From Endomychus coccineus (lineage: Eukaryota; Arthropoda; Insecta; Coleoptera; Endomychidae): a stretch of 64,000 bases of DNA. The notes under the pieces were generated by a model. That model saw only the letters and a program-made list of their open reading frames with translations. It made no database searches and was not told the origin of the DNA. How positions within the stretch are numbered: the first letter of the stretch is position 1; each line of letters opens with the position of its first letter. A program made the position numbers and the translations under genes. Shown one piece after another: positions 10,004 through 20,745 of this stretch. The stretch is taken from NCBI GenBank assembly GCA_958510875.1, contig OY294067.1, positions 280,011,242 to 280,075,241 on the forward strand. Direction: 5' to 3'.

Positions 10004-10337
10004 TTTACTAAAATAACGAATTTTAATCTGTATTGGATGAGAGATCCATTATGTCGCTAATAATAGTGACAGCTGCACATTCCTTATGTCAAAAAAATTG
10101 ACAAAGCATATTGTTCGGGTGTCGTAAACGAGGAAGAAATTGAATCAAAAAGCTCCGAGGCAATGGAAAAATTACTAAAATAACGAATTTTAATCTGTAT
10201 TGGATGAGAGATCCATTATGTCGCTAATAATAGTGACAGCTGCACATTCCTTATGTCAAAAAAATTGACAAAGCATATTGTTCGGGTGTCGTAAACGGGG
10301 AAGAAATTGAATCAAAAACCTCCGAGGCAATTGAAAA
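10004..10337 (+). repeat. Tandem duplication, 167-bp period, two copies
   Basis: The segment starting TACTAAAATAACGAA at about 10006 recurs at about 10173 and then runs nearly base for base for 167 bp. The few differences I see include GAGGAAG versus GGGGAAG and CAATGG versus CAATTG. The high identity implies a recent duplication. Confidence 0.9.
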
Positions 10338-11029
10338 ATTGATTCCAACCAAATCCATAAAGATATACCTACGACGAAAAATACCACATATCTATAATAT
10401 TATGTATACTTATTTTACCATTGAAACTCATTGTCTTATACTTCTTTTGTATCGAATACTCAATGTATAATTTGTTATGTACCATTTATATCTTCCGTTG
10501 CGTGTAATAAATAAAGGAATAAAAATAAAATATGCGGAACAAACATGAGTTATTTACAACAGAGCGTACAAATGTTTTGTCCCGTATCGTCAAATGGTTG
10601 CTATTGTGTGGAAGTGTTCTCAAATAGATGAAAACTACCGAAAGAAACATGGAATAATAAAATAAACTTGACTGGTGTTCAACGAAGTAACGCCACGGTA
10701 GTAACGGCCACGAAAGCTGAGACGTTGTCAAGAGCACTCTATCGTCACTTGCCTGATTGTAGGGTGTACGATACACTATGGCCATTATATTTTCACGCTG
10801 CTTTTTCACAGTAATTAGCGGAAGGTTTGAAAACGTCAATGTTTAAGAGTGAATGACGCCGTTCTCCTTTTGTGCAGTCACACCGCATTTGCCTACTTCG
10901 TTAGTGAACAATTAGAGTTTGACATGTGATGAAATTGATGTTTCTTACATACGATAAACTATAAAAGAGTTTATACTATGGATAGACTATAACACTATAA
11001 ATGAGAAGTAATCACTCGTATCCTACCTA

Positions 11030-11520
11030 TTAAAAAACTTAAAATAATATTAAGAAATACTTTAGATACAATTCCGGACAATGACAGATCAGGAATATTT
11101 ACAATTCAATGTCAATATTGTGAAAAACTTTATGGAGGCCAAACAAAATGAAATATTTCTCCTACATACAAAAAACAAATTATTACGTTAGAAGCAACAA
11201 CCCAAAAAAATCGGCAGTACCTAGTGTAGTAGACGGGATATGATATTTCTGAGAACTATTTGTCACTTTTAAGTTGATTAATCAATGCTCTAGTATATTA
11301 TTGAATGAACTACGTACTACACTCATTGTAAATAGTTACACATGTATGTGTAGGTTTTCTACATATGCTAAAATCTATATTATTTTGTGATATTTTTGAA
11401 ATTAAGTAAAGAAAGTTTAAACTATTGTTGTCATTTTGCAATTCAAGAGTAAATTTAATATAACTATGTATATTGTTTAAGTAGTTGTTTTTTATTTTCA
11501 TTATAATGATGCTTGACCCA
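11030..11520. mobile_element. Penelope-like debris in two orientations
   Basis: On the plus strand near 11090-11150 the sequence reads RSGIFTIQCQYCEKLYGGQTK, the GIY-YIG nuclease core (GI-x-I-x-C-x2-C-x3-Y-G-QT) with Ile and Tyr changed in part. On the minus strand at 11475-11310 it reads LNNIHSYIKFTLELQ, then NSLNFLYL, then FSICRKPTHT, the late reverse-transcriptase segment. The two pieces point in opposite directions, so this is rearranged debris, not one element. The right edge (ATGATGCTTGACCC) is shared with sequence at 47935 and 60125. Confidence 0.7.
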
Positions 11521-11644
11521 GATATGAAAAACAGGGTGAAGCAAAAACATGTTAACACTGTATGAGAGACTAAATTTTTTTTCGCAAATTAAAACATAGC
11601 GTCCTGATATTCCAATGAGGAACGAAGGAAGATAGCTGTCTGAA

Positions 11645-11968
11645 TTGAGGTCTTTCAGTCCCCAAACATCGTACAAGAAAAATGCAAAGCCTGGACCAGA
11701 GAGGATGCACCATCGCGTCTACCAATTAGTAGGATCTACGAGAAGTTTTTCCGAACAGGGTCCGTTCGAGACGAGCAAGGGGGACAGCGGTAGAAAGAGA
11801 TCTGTTCAAACTGTCCAAGGAGCGATGATTGCCAGCCCAACCAAGTCCATGCGCATACTTTCTCGAGAAACTAACATTTCACAAAGGTCACTGGTTGGAA
11901 TTTTGCATTATGATTTAGGAATGAAGCCATATCCTCACCATTACAGTCTGATGTTTCGAATTACCTAA
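11645..11968 (+). pseudogene. Mariner-like transposase HTH region
   Basis: The frame reads GRKRSVQTVQG, then IASPTKSMRILSRETNISQR, then LVGILHYDLGMKPY. This is the second helix-turn-helix of the DNA-binding domain in mariner-like transposases (SPxxSxRxLxxExxIS-xSLxxILHxDLxxkPY). It is cut at about 11970 by the boundary of the Penelope-like element. The catalytic part is absent. Confidence 0.75.
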
Positions 11969-12017
11969 ACGATTTCTCAAGAAATAGGTCACATTTACAC
12001 ATCTGTTTACTATATTT

Positions 12018-12049
12018 TACGTAAGTTTCGGTCTCACGACCATCATCAG
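12018..12049 (-). ncRNA. Hammerhead ribozyme motif, Penelope family A, canonical core
   Basis: On the minus strand: CTGATGA (12049-12043), stem II GGTC paired with GACC closed by a GTGA (GNRA) tetraloop, GAAA, then C-TTAC-G-TA. The last part gives a 2-bp stem III (A-U, C-G) and a GUA cleavage triplet ending at 12018. TT before CTGATGA can pair with AA after the cleavage site, and farther out ACATCT can pair with AGATGT as more of stem I. Every invariant hammerhead core position is present, the best conserved case in this window. It is antisense to the ORF it precedes. Confidence 0.7.
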
Positions 12050-12502
12050 AAGATGTTTGAACACTAATTCACAACTAAAGCACGGGATTCCTTAAACTAA
12101 ATGTATTAAGCACTGAGCGTCTATATCGCATTAATTTCAATTGAAATTGTCGCAATAATGAACGAAACATGAAAAACTGACATTGATATGTAAAATTATG
12201 TGTACTAGAAAGCCACTACAAAGTGATGTTTCTTTTGTTGAAAGAGTCATTCTCTAGAAAGAAGCAAATACATCTGAACTCCCTTTACATCAAGTAGGTA
12301 TGAAGTTGAGCTATTATATTATTTACAGATTTGGATAAAAGACAAATATTCCTTCAAGACCCATTGTAAGCAATATTGTTGCCAAAATTTTCATCCAAAT
12401 CTATAAATAATATAATAGGAAAAAATGAATTTTATATGAAGGACTCGTGACATTTTAATGAGTTTCTAAAAAATCAATCCATACCCATAGATCATCAATC
12501 AA

Positions 12503-13185
12503 TTGCTACCAATCGAAATAGCATTAAGTAGCATCAAAAAACGTTGCGCAGAGATAAATCACCACACACCCATAGATCAGCCTGGTTTTATAAATCCAGT
12601 AAAGGTTTGTTTAGAATACAAATATTTTGAGGTGAACAATATTTTGGACAAATCCATGGTTATTAATAATGATGATGAAATTCAGTACGTGATTAATAAA
12701 TTTCACAATTTCCACTGTAAACTTCAATTTACTTGTGAAATAGAAGTGAACAAAACATAAACTTCCTAGATATGAACATTAGGCATGAGTTAAAGAGAAA
12801 AATAAAAACTTCGCGGTTTACTAAAGAAGTTTGGTCTCAACGTTATCTTCACTTCAATTCCGTTGCACCAACAAGTTATAAAAAAGTTTTATTTTAATTG
12901 TCCCACTCAGAGGACAGTCCTACAAATTTAAAAATTGTTTGTAATGCATTTTTCAATCCCATCATTAAAGAAAGAATAAACAAAATCTATAATGGAACGT
13001 CATATATGAATAACATAAACTGTGTTGGGAAATATTTTTTAATACCTAAAGATAAACAAACCCACACAGTATGCAAATTACATTGTTTAGATTGCGATAG
13101 GACTTATACAGGAATCTCTAAACAATATTTACAAAAAAGAATGTTTGACCATAAGTATAGTATAAATTTCACCGCCCTTGCTTAA
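12503..13185 (+). pseudogene. Penelope-like ORF: late RT segment and GIY-YIG endonuclease, broken
   Basis: The first frame (to 12760) ends INKFHNFHCKLQFTCEIE, the region just before LPFLD in Penelope-type reverse transcriptases. After a frameshift, INFLDMNI continues, then a linker with WSQRYLHFNSVAP. A stop at about 12897 is followed by an open frame from 12898 to 13185 holding KERINKIYNGTSY and the GIY-YIG core VCKLHCLDCDRTYTGISKQYL, with RMFDHK after it. In the family, YIG becomes YTG here. The product would be a bifunctional reverse transcriptase/endonuclease. At least one frameshift and one stop make it inactive. Confidence 0.78.
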
Positions 13186-13712
13186 CACTGTTGTGATCAA
13201 TTCCAATACAAAAATGTTAAAAATTTAACTAAGGAAACCAATTGTTATAAAACATCTATTCTGGAGATGATTCACATAAAATGTGACTCCAAGTCTGTAA
13301 ATAATAGAACAGACATTCAATCATTAAGTTCAGAGTCACACCAATTTAATTAATTAAAACCCTTGCAAATTCCTACATGCCTCTTTATAATGTTAGAAGT
13401 ACATTTTAGGTGCTCAAATAGCAATATTTCTAATAAGGTCTGACAACCTTTTACTTGAGTGTTATATTTTTGGTTTCAGTCCTATACAAATTTTGTTAGA
13501 CATAACTTCGTATATTATAAGAAAATTGCTAAGCAGTGGAGTCTTGATAAATATTCATATACTTAAAACATTAATGTGTTACAATCTCGGTTACTCGTGT
13601 TTCTGTTCGTTATGGCGACGAGAACATTTTTGATTGAAATTGGTGCGATGAGGACACTTTGTGCTGATACAATTACTTTTAAGAAATCATGTTTTACACG
13701 TTGATACGTCTT

Positions 13713-13744
13713 CCGATGATGGTCGTGAGACCGAAACGTACGTA
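13713..13744 (+). ncRNA. Hammerhead-like motif at the 3' end of Penelope family A copy 1
   Basis: Plus strand: CCGATGA (CTGATGA with one change at U4), stem II GGTC-GTGA-GACC, then GAAAC and GTACGTA, a self-complementary stem III region ending in a GUA triplet. CGTC upstream can pair with GACG downstream for stem I. The U4 change should weaken or abolish cleavage. Confidence 0.6.
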
Positions 13745-13805
13745 ACGACGAAAATAATAAGCATATGTGTTAGTGTGACCTTTTTCCCGAGAATTTATAT
13801 ATAAG

Positions 13806-15050
13806 TTATTAATATTATCATTTCTAAATAATTTTAAAGATATCAACTAAGAATACTATTGTATGGTAGGGATATTTATAGTTCGTTACTCAACACAAAT
13901 CAGAAATCAGCATCTATTTACCCTTTTACAAATTTCTTAGTATTGAAATGAGCGGAACTCGATTGAGAATATTTTATAACCCCGGATTAAACTGATAATA
14001 ATTTCGAGAACTGATTTCTTCGCAATTTGTAGACAACAAAGTAAATTTCAGCAGTGAATGCAAAGAAAACTATTTTCAATTATAAAACAAGTGGAAAGTA
14101 GGAAATTAAATTCTGAGATTTCCTTTAATTACATGCTCCGACAGCACACTGGAACGTGACGGCAAAATTTGCCCGGGAATAATAGAATTATTGCATGCAT
14201 TAATATTTCATTTTAGCCGTTTACCATAACGTATAATTGAATTCTTCGAACATTTCCAGAGTGTCGAAAGTTACATATATTTGCATTAATGATGTGTCCA
14301 TAATGTTAGATTCAGCCGACATGAATAGAATTCTCTTAGAAGTGAACGGAATCTGATGCACCTAATTTAGCCAAGCGACAGTCTAATGTTTGCAAGATTC
14401 TCCCATTTGTTTCATCTGATTTCATGACGTCAATGAAACCATCACCTACGCTTATCGTTGCTTTTCATCGATTCGATGAGAAAAAACGTGTGATGTACAC
14501 CTACATGAGATTTCAACACCTTGTATTATTTTTCAAAGATCAAATCAATCGCTCAAAGAACTTAACTGATTTAAATCTTTAGCATGATGACTTAATTTTT
14601 CATGTTCATCATCTGGAACAATATTATCATATACATTTATAGTCTAACAAGTACAGTATTACACCTCTTTATGGCATTAACCACCTATCGTGACTCACGG
14701 CTTGACTGAGTGTTGAATATGTGGCTGTTCGTCCACCTCGGAAGCTTGGTGAACACTCATGAGTGAGAACCACTCCACGATGTATGGGCTGTAAAGATCC
14801 TCCTTCGGGGGAACCTCACCCCCCTACAATAATAATTTATAATCTAGTCCATAGGAGGTAAATTCCCGGGCCTCGTGCGGCTCGCCGGATTTAAACTTAA
14901 AACGCGTTATATGCCACAATGTATGTCTTCATGTAGCTGCCAAACGATAAATGCAGTCCACTTGAAATTTCGACACAAACTAGATAATCGATATGTCATG
15001 GGTAAATGACAAAACTATGAAAATTTGAGTAACTGCCATTTAACGCATTG
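13806..15050. other. No gene; one GC-richer block
   Basis: Mostly AT-rich and unrecognised. The block at 14690-14890 is clearly richer in G and C (GATCCTCCTTCGGGGGAACC, then GGGCCTCGTGCGGCTC) than its surroundings and looks like a fragment of something transcribed or transposed. I cannot identify it. Confidence 0.4.
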
Positions 15051-15059
15051 TATAGGTGT

Positions 15060-15320
15060 TTTGTACGGTCTGGTCAACTAGCGTAAGCCACAAACCCTAG
15101 AAATACCTAGAAATTCAATAAATAATTAATTTCAGTGATTTGGATGTATGATATTGAAATAATTCATTGATTGTAAGCCGCAGGCGAGAGCCGCGTGATA
15201 GATAAGGAAAAACACCGACAATAGGCGTAAGCCACACAGAAGTTCAATAAATGGCCGTAACCTACAAAGCCTTACAAAATTTAATCATTCAACACGTTTG
15301 TTTTGTCCTAAGCCGCATAT
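15060..15320 (+). repeat. Degenerate direct repeats around a GTAAGCC core
   Basis: Cores GCGTAAGCCAC (15076), TGTAAGCCGCA (15172), GCGTAAGCCAC (15226), CCGTAACCTAC (15254) and CCTAAGCCGCA (15308) recur with 30-100 bp spacing, two of them near AATTCAATAAAT or GTTCAATAAAT. Origin unknown; possibly an old satellite fragment. Confidence 0.45.
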
Positions 15321-15710
15321 TAATATATCTTCGATGCATTTGATTTTGTTTTCATACATTTTTGCAAGTGATTCTTTGGATGAATTAAGCTATGGTGAGT
15401 AGGTAAAATTTTTTTTTTATATTAGGACCTACCTGTAAGATATCGATAATTTGGCTGTTGGAGAAAAATTATGAGAATCTAAGTTAAATAACATTTGCTC
15501 CATACTAAGTATACCAGCTAGAATAAATTTAGTCGGGCAGAGTTCTTGCCAAAGGGGATATATAATTCGTTTCAAGAAGTTTGCGATACGGTTTGCCATA
15601 TACAATGGAGGCACATAAAATTGAATTTTGTTTTCTAAGCTGAAAATAAATGTTAGGCAACGTTTTCAGAATGAGTTATATTATTATAATATAGGTAACC
15701 AAATTGAAAC

Positions 15711-15733
15711 CTGCACACACACACACACACACT
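15711..15733. repeat. (CA)n microsatellite
   Basis: About eleven CA dinucleotides in a row. Confidence 0.9.
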
Positions 15734-15734
15734 C

Positions 15735-17189
15735 ACAAACTATTCTTTGGAATGAAACTTCTATATAAAAATACTATACCTAATAATTTTTTTTATGTTT
15801 GGACATATATTCCGAACAATTTTACTTAATGTCTTTTATTACGATTTTTTTTCATCTTGAAAGTATTATGAATACCTACATAGTTATTTTTTTAGTTAAT
15901 CTTCTATATATACATTTTTCCGAAAATTTTATGGAACTAATTTCAGTGATGGTCACATGAATGACTTTGTAGAGAGCATTTATCAACTTTTTGGTTCAAA
16001 ATTCCCCTTTTGTTGTTTCAGAAAAATGTCGTCTCGAGGAAAAAGAATTTTGGCAATAACACCTAGTAGTAATTTGGAAGTTGTTGAAAATAACAATTAA
16101 TGCTCAGTTACTCCAATACGTACACTACTGTTAAAATAGTTTAAATTTAATACGAATAAAAATAATACATTATTGATTTTTAAGGTTCCTTTAGGAAATG
16201 TTGCATCTACGACAAAATTGAGCGAAGTTAAAACTTTATTCTAACTAGTGCTAGTAGTTTTTGTAGTTATAACTTCATGAGTAATGATTATTTATATCAT
16301 GGTCTGGACAGATATCGCAAAGCTGAAACCTGATACTGTGTTTCTAGGTGATGATTAAAATACACAATTCTTCGGAACTATTTGCTGTATCATTCACCTA
16401 ATGATAATATCTCTGCTTCAAATGATCATTATATCATTTGTATCCTTTAAATGATATGTATAAGTAACTGAAACATGCTTCACAATTTTGTATTCAATAA
16501 AATGTACAACACATTTTCATATTATTCCTTTTCTTATTTGTTTCAGTCCATTTCACATTTTGAATATAACCCGAAGATGAGAATATCTTTTCTCGGACTA
16601 TTTGTAATTATTAGAGAATCCTATATGTCTTACCAACTTTAATAGTTCACTCATAACGAGTAATTAAATTCAAGATTTCATGGAATGGTGAGGACCGCTT
16701 TTCGCATATATTATCAAGTTCTTGGATTTTTCAGTGCCAACTGAACGCAGCTTGTTTTGATTTGCGAGTTTAGCCCTCTGCGTTCTAACGGCAAGGCGCC
16801 TTTATTATACATTCGAGTGGATTTGAATTTCGAAAGTTTAGTTCGCTGAACTCAATCATTGTAACATTATTGATGCATATTCATGAAATCCTGGTATTTA
16901 AGTAACCCTTATTAATGCGCTAGGTGTCGAATTAGCCGTATGTTTGTTTAGGGAAGGCACTGGTAGGAAGGTATCGGAATTTAGTTCCGGTTTATGAATC
17001 AAATTGAACTGGAAAGTTATAACGTGAGCTGTCAGGGGACAGAGGATTATCATAATTGTAGAAATCCTCCAGTATGACCTCCATTAGTATCGTTCCTCAG
17101 CAGTTACAAAATACTCTATAAGCCACCTTTCGCATTCATCAGAGAATGAGATATATAGGTCGAGGTTGGATGTTATTCAAGGAACATGA
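15735..17189. other. No feature recognised
   Basis: AT-rich, no coding motif, no clear repeat. Confidence 0.45.
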
Positions 17190-17760
17190 GTGTATGAATA
17201 ATATTGTTTTGTGAAACTATAAAAGCCAAAACTAGGCACTATGCACTAAGCGTCTTTGTCGCATTAATTTCAATTGCAAATGTCTACGTCGCAATAACGA
17301 ACAAAACACGAATAATTGAAACTGTAACACAAGGTCCAAAATATATGAATATGTATCAAAAAACCCCTACACAGTAGTTTTTCTATAATTAAAGAAATAA
17401 TATCTCGGCTAAGAGGATAGATAAGTAGTCTGATACCAAAATTCATTTGCGTCAAAATACGTATAATGTTAAACGGATGTGTTTGAAATTTATGACCACG
17501 ATAAGAAAGGTATGTACTATTGCAATATTACTGATTTGTATCAACTATCTATACAATTCTAAAAAATCAAAAATCAAAAAGAAGTAGGTAGACATTTTCA
17601 ATTATAATTTGTATAAATTGGACTCAATGATTGTACACCTGTTCCACTATTCACCGATTTAATATCACGTTTTATGTGAATCATCACCACGCTATATATT
17701 CCATAATAATTGGCTTCAGCTAAAATATTAACATTGAAATATTAACAGTTGGATTATTAA
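17190..17760 (+). repeat. Leader fragment of Penelope family A, no ORF
   Basis: The segment with TTAATTTCAATTGCAAATG, AAAACCCCTACACAGTA and GACTCAATGATTGTACA recurs at 48130-48345 and, more diverged, at 12110-12300. In those copies it lies just inside the antisense hammerhead. Here the hammerhead and the ORF are both absent. Confidence 0.55.
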
Positions 17761-18630
17761 GTAATATTGATATAGCAGATGAATTCCTAAACAGCGTAAA
17801 CCTACACTGGAAGACCTTGAACGAGAAAGTGAAACGGTACAGTTCACACGCACGCCTCTGAACTGGAGTTCCCCGCACGTAGAATTCGTGGAGAAGTTGA
17901 GTTGGTTAAGACTTATTCAGTTCTAATAGTAGCCCACGCTTAGTTTTTTCGGGGTAATGAGCTTTTGTAGATCGAGAGGGAGAAACAACGGTTGGTAGAA
18001 ATTGACCTCACTCGTGTCAAGCATTTGAGAAGAGCAAAGTTTAATTAAAAAGATTCAATAGGTTCTCCACCCATAATACAACTTTTCATCTCTTGTAAAA
18101 TTGCAGACTGGCCCAGGGTTGAGCGTCAGCACTAATTCGAACTGCAAAGGTTTTCCAATTATCGTGGTAATTAGCAACGTTTGCTGAATAAACAAACTCT
18201 ATCATCAAAAGATGTACGAATACAATTATAAATGTCGGTAAAGGTTGAGTTATTCAGCAGGATGGAGCAACATTTTACAATTATTATAGTATCTACGAGT
18301 ATTAACGTGGTTCAGTTTGAAAATTTGGAGGGTTTGAGTACATCTTGGTTTTGCTAGCACGTACTTTACGAGTCGCGTTCGAACGAAGTGGCAACAGTGT
18401 GCCTAAAAGCCATTTCTAAATGGAATCCAAAATTTCATCTCATTTGTCCATTTTTCTGGTTGATTCGTTGCTATTTTGTAGCTAAAAATCGAAAGCACAT
18501 CTTCTTGAAAACCGATCTTTCCTAACCGCAGTCCGAGGTAAAATGCTTTAAAGATCTTTTAAGGATCTTTTGTGCATAAGAAGGCAATTACTCAACAAAG
18601 GAGGGTGTTCAAGGGCGTGAAAAGTTTTGC
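17761..18630. other. No feature recognised
   Basis: No coding or repeat feature identified. Confidence 0.4.
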
Positions 18631-18631
18631 T

Positions 18632-18706
18632 GTTCGTTAACTCAAGTGCCCGGGGCAAAGTGGGGCAATGTGGGACACTTTGCCCCGGAGACTTGAGTTA
18701 ACGAAC
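18632..18706. repeat. Hairpin with 30-bp arms
   Basis: The arms GTTCGTTAACTCAAGT..CCGGGGCAAAGT (18632-18661) and its reverse complement (18677-18706) match at 28 of 30 positions, with a 15-nt loop. Arms and loop are both GC-richer than the neighbourhood. It could be a small foldback element or a transcribed hairpin. Confidence 0.85.
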
Positions 18707-18779
18707 ATCACTTAGTCTGTGCTTAAAAATCCAAAAATTGCGATATAATACTGAATAATTGAAAAAATTTGAGGATTTC

Positions 18780-18960
18780 CACTTCATACTGCAAATCCCC
18801 CCCAAGCCCGTGAAATCTGCCTCAGAATGCAGCGTGACATCAAATTAGTAATCAGCGACCCCAAAAACCACCGAGTAACAAGTTTTGGCCAATTGTGGTT
18901 GATATTTGGTGAGCAACAATACAGTTCCGCAAAACGCAACTGCGAAATGCGTTTAGATGC
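18780..18960 (-). repeat. Dispersed repeat with GGGGTCGCTGATTA core
   Basis: The minus strand reads GGTTTTTGGGGTCGCTGATT, close to GGTTTTTTGGGTCGCTGAAC at 40350. Overlapping open frames on both strands across this segment (18784-19159) show no known domain and probably exist because the repeat is GC-richer. Confidence 0.45.
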
Positions 18961-19159
18961 ATTTTTTGCATGCACAAGTGCAACCAAGCTTTTCCTGGTA
19001 AAACAAATATGGCACATTTTTTTCTATTGTATTTCTGAAGCAAATGACGAAAACCGCATCTCGATACAGATTGAAGGTTTTGGTCTCTTTACGGCTATAT
19101 TTCCTCGACTACAATGGCACGTCTCATATTTTCCTCATCAAAATCATGATATTTTCTAA

Positions 19160-20400
19160 AGCCTACAACAAGAAGTGAAAAATGAAGAAACCTATGTATC
19201 TGGGTAATATGGTCATATTCGGTAACATGGGACAATTGTTCCTTGTTATTTTTGTTAAAAAAAATTAGTTTTGCTATTTTAAGTGTTATATTTAAGGCCT
19301 ATCCTATGTAAAAGATATCAAAATAATAACTTTAGAGGATAGAACATGTTTATTTGCTTTTGTTCTGTGTTTCCTAGTTAGAATTATTTGCACTATATTT
19401 TAAACAATATTTAGTTTTACCTTTAAATATTTTTTCTGCGATTATTCTTAATCGCACAAACAATTCACTTGAATTGTTAACACAATGTTCTAAGTCACAC
19501 GTAATTAAATTTTGAGGTTACGTTTTGAACGGAAGTGACTATAGCACTGGCAACATAAAAGTTAAGTTTAATCCCAAATTACCTCTTAGTACCTACCAAG
19601 TATCCCCACGGTACGGTGTCATTCATTAAATTGAATGAGATGTTGGATTGACTGTCATTTATTTAAATGTATGACAATATTTTTATTAATACAGAGCTCC
19701 ACGGAATGTACAATAATGGTTTCCATCGAGAATCGGAATGCAGTATCAGCCGTATCATCAAACATAGAGATGAAAAATTCTGTTCAGTGGAAACACGAAG
19801 TCATTTACAAAACAGAATAAATTGAGGATAAACGTGATATGCATAAAGTTATTAGCTGCGTACGCGAAGAGCATATGAAAGCGTTATCCAGGGATTTGTC
19901 TCATATACACCTTCATTAAAGACACGATATCGCGAGGACCTTCCTAATTGAGGTCTTGGCGGATACGTAATGAACTCGATAATCTTGTGAAGGGATACCC
20001 TCTCATCGACTATATGTATCTTGGCTCATGATATTTCCACTATTTATAGAATGTTTGTTTTACTTCCTTTCTACTCGATTGTATTCTAACCGGTAGTCTT
20101 TACGGGCTTTGTGGAATGTATAAAATAACGGAGAAATGTAATCCAATGAATTTAAATTTCAGGACTTGCTCGTACCAATTGTCGATATACAGTATGTAAT
20201 CTTTTGCCATGGCTTGCCATTCCTTGATACTATTACTTTCACGATTTAGATTATTTAGGTTCCAACATTTGGAAACCTATCCTTGAAAATTCCTCTTCGC
20301 ACATGATTACACAGTGTCTGAGTCAAGTATCAGATCAATGTTATCCACCGGCAAAAAGTCAGTGAAATTTTTCCACAGTTCCAGTTTAATCCTCAAACTT
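19160..20400. other. No feature recognised
   Basis: No gene, RNA or repeat identified. Confidence 0.4.
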
Positions 20401-20402
20401 CC

Positions 20403-20437
20403 CTGAGGATGCCCCTTGTAGTGATGGACGAAACGTC
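20403..20437 (+). ncRNA. Degenerate hammerhead-like motif, third type
   Basis: CTGAGGA fits the CTGANGA core and is followed, after a poor stem II (GCCC against GGAC), by GAAAC-GTC. The GACGAAACGTCGGC segment is the best conserved part. Stem II is longer and mismatched, so this is at most a decayed copy. Confidence 0.35.
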
Positions 20438-20639
20438 GGCATTGAATCGTACTACTGTAACGCGAAATTCATCCGGAAGCCAAGAATGTACAAGATTATT
20501 TGTCCGTGGAAGTCTGCTATTTAAGATAATTATCGTTCGTATATTTTTGTTTGTTTTTGTGAAATGAAAATGGACTACGAGGCTTGTGTGCCGAAAGGAT
20601 TGGCTTATGCTTCCACGATGATCATGCCGTCTTTCGCAT

Positions 20640-20745
20640 AAGCCGATAAAGAGCGGGCGTCGCAATCTGTCTGGTTGTGTTGTCTAGGTATATTCCTAAC
20701 CGACCAAAGAGATCGCGCCACAGTCTGTCTAGTTGAGCGGACTCG
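20640..20745 (+). repeat. Short tandem pair around CTGTCT(G/A)GTTG
   Basis: Two diverged units of about 60 bp: AAAGAGCGGGCGTCGCAATC then TGTCTGGTTG, and AAAGAGATCGCGCCACAGTC then TGTCTAGTTG. Confidence 0.45.

Larger units (their letters stand above)
11973..13805 (+). mobile_element. Penelope-like element family A, best copy, with inverted hammerhead-bearing ends
   Basis: The element starts with AAGAAATAGGTCACA and ends with TGTGACCTTTTTCCCGAG, which are inverted relative to each other. Just inside each end lies a hammerhead motif, antisense on the left (12018-12049) and sense on the right (13713-13744). Between them lie a 5' leader (shared with 17190 and 47940) and a broken ORF with late reverse-transcriptase and GIY-YIG parts. 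About 1.8 kb is present; full Penelope-like elements have a longer reverse-transcriptase ORF, so the 5' coding half is missing. Confidence 0.75.

Noticed and set aside
10486..10839. 117-codon minus-strand open frame
   Set aside because: No domain, low-complexity tail rich in Phe/Tyr/Ile, and sequence style closer to a decayed LTR or UTR; I cannot show either coding or LTR boundaries.
18784..19159. Overlapping 110- and 77-codon frames on opposite strands
   Set aside because: No recognisable domain on either strand; the region belongs to a dispersed repeat.
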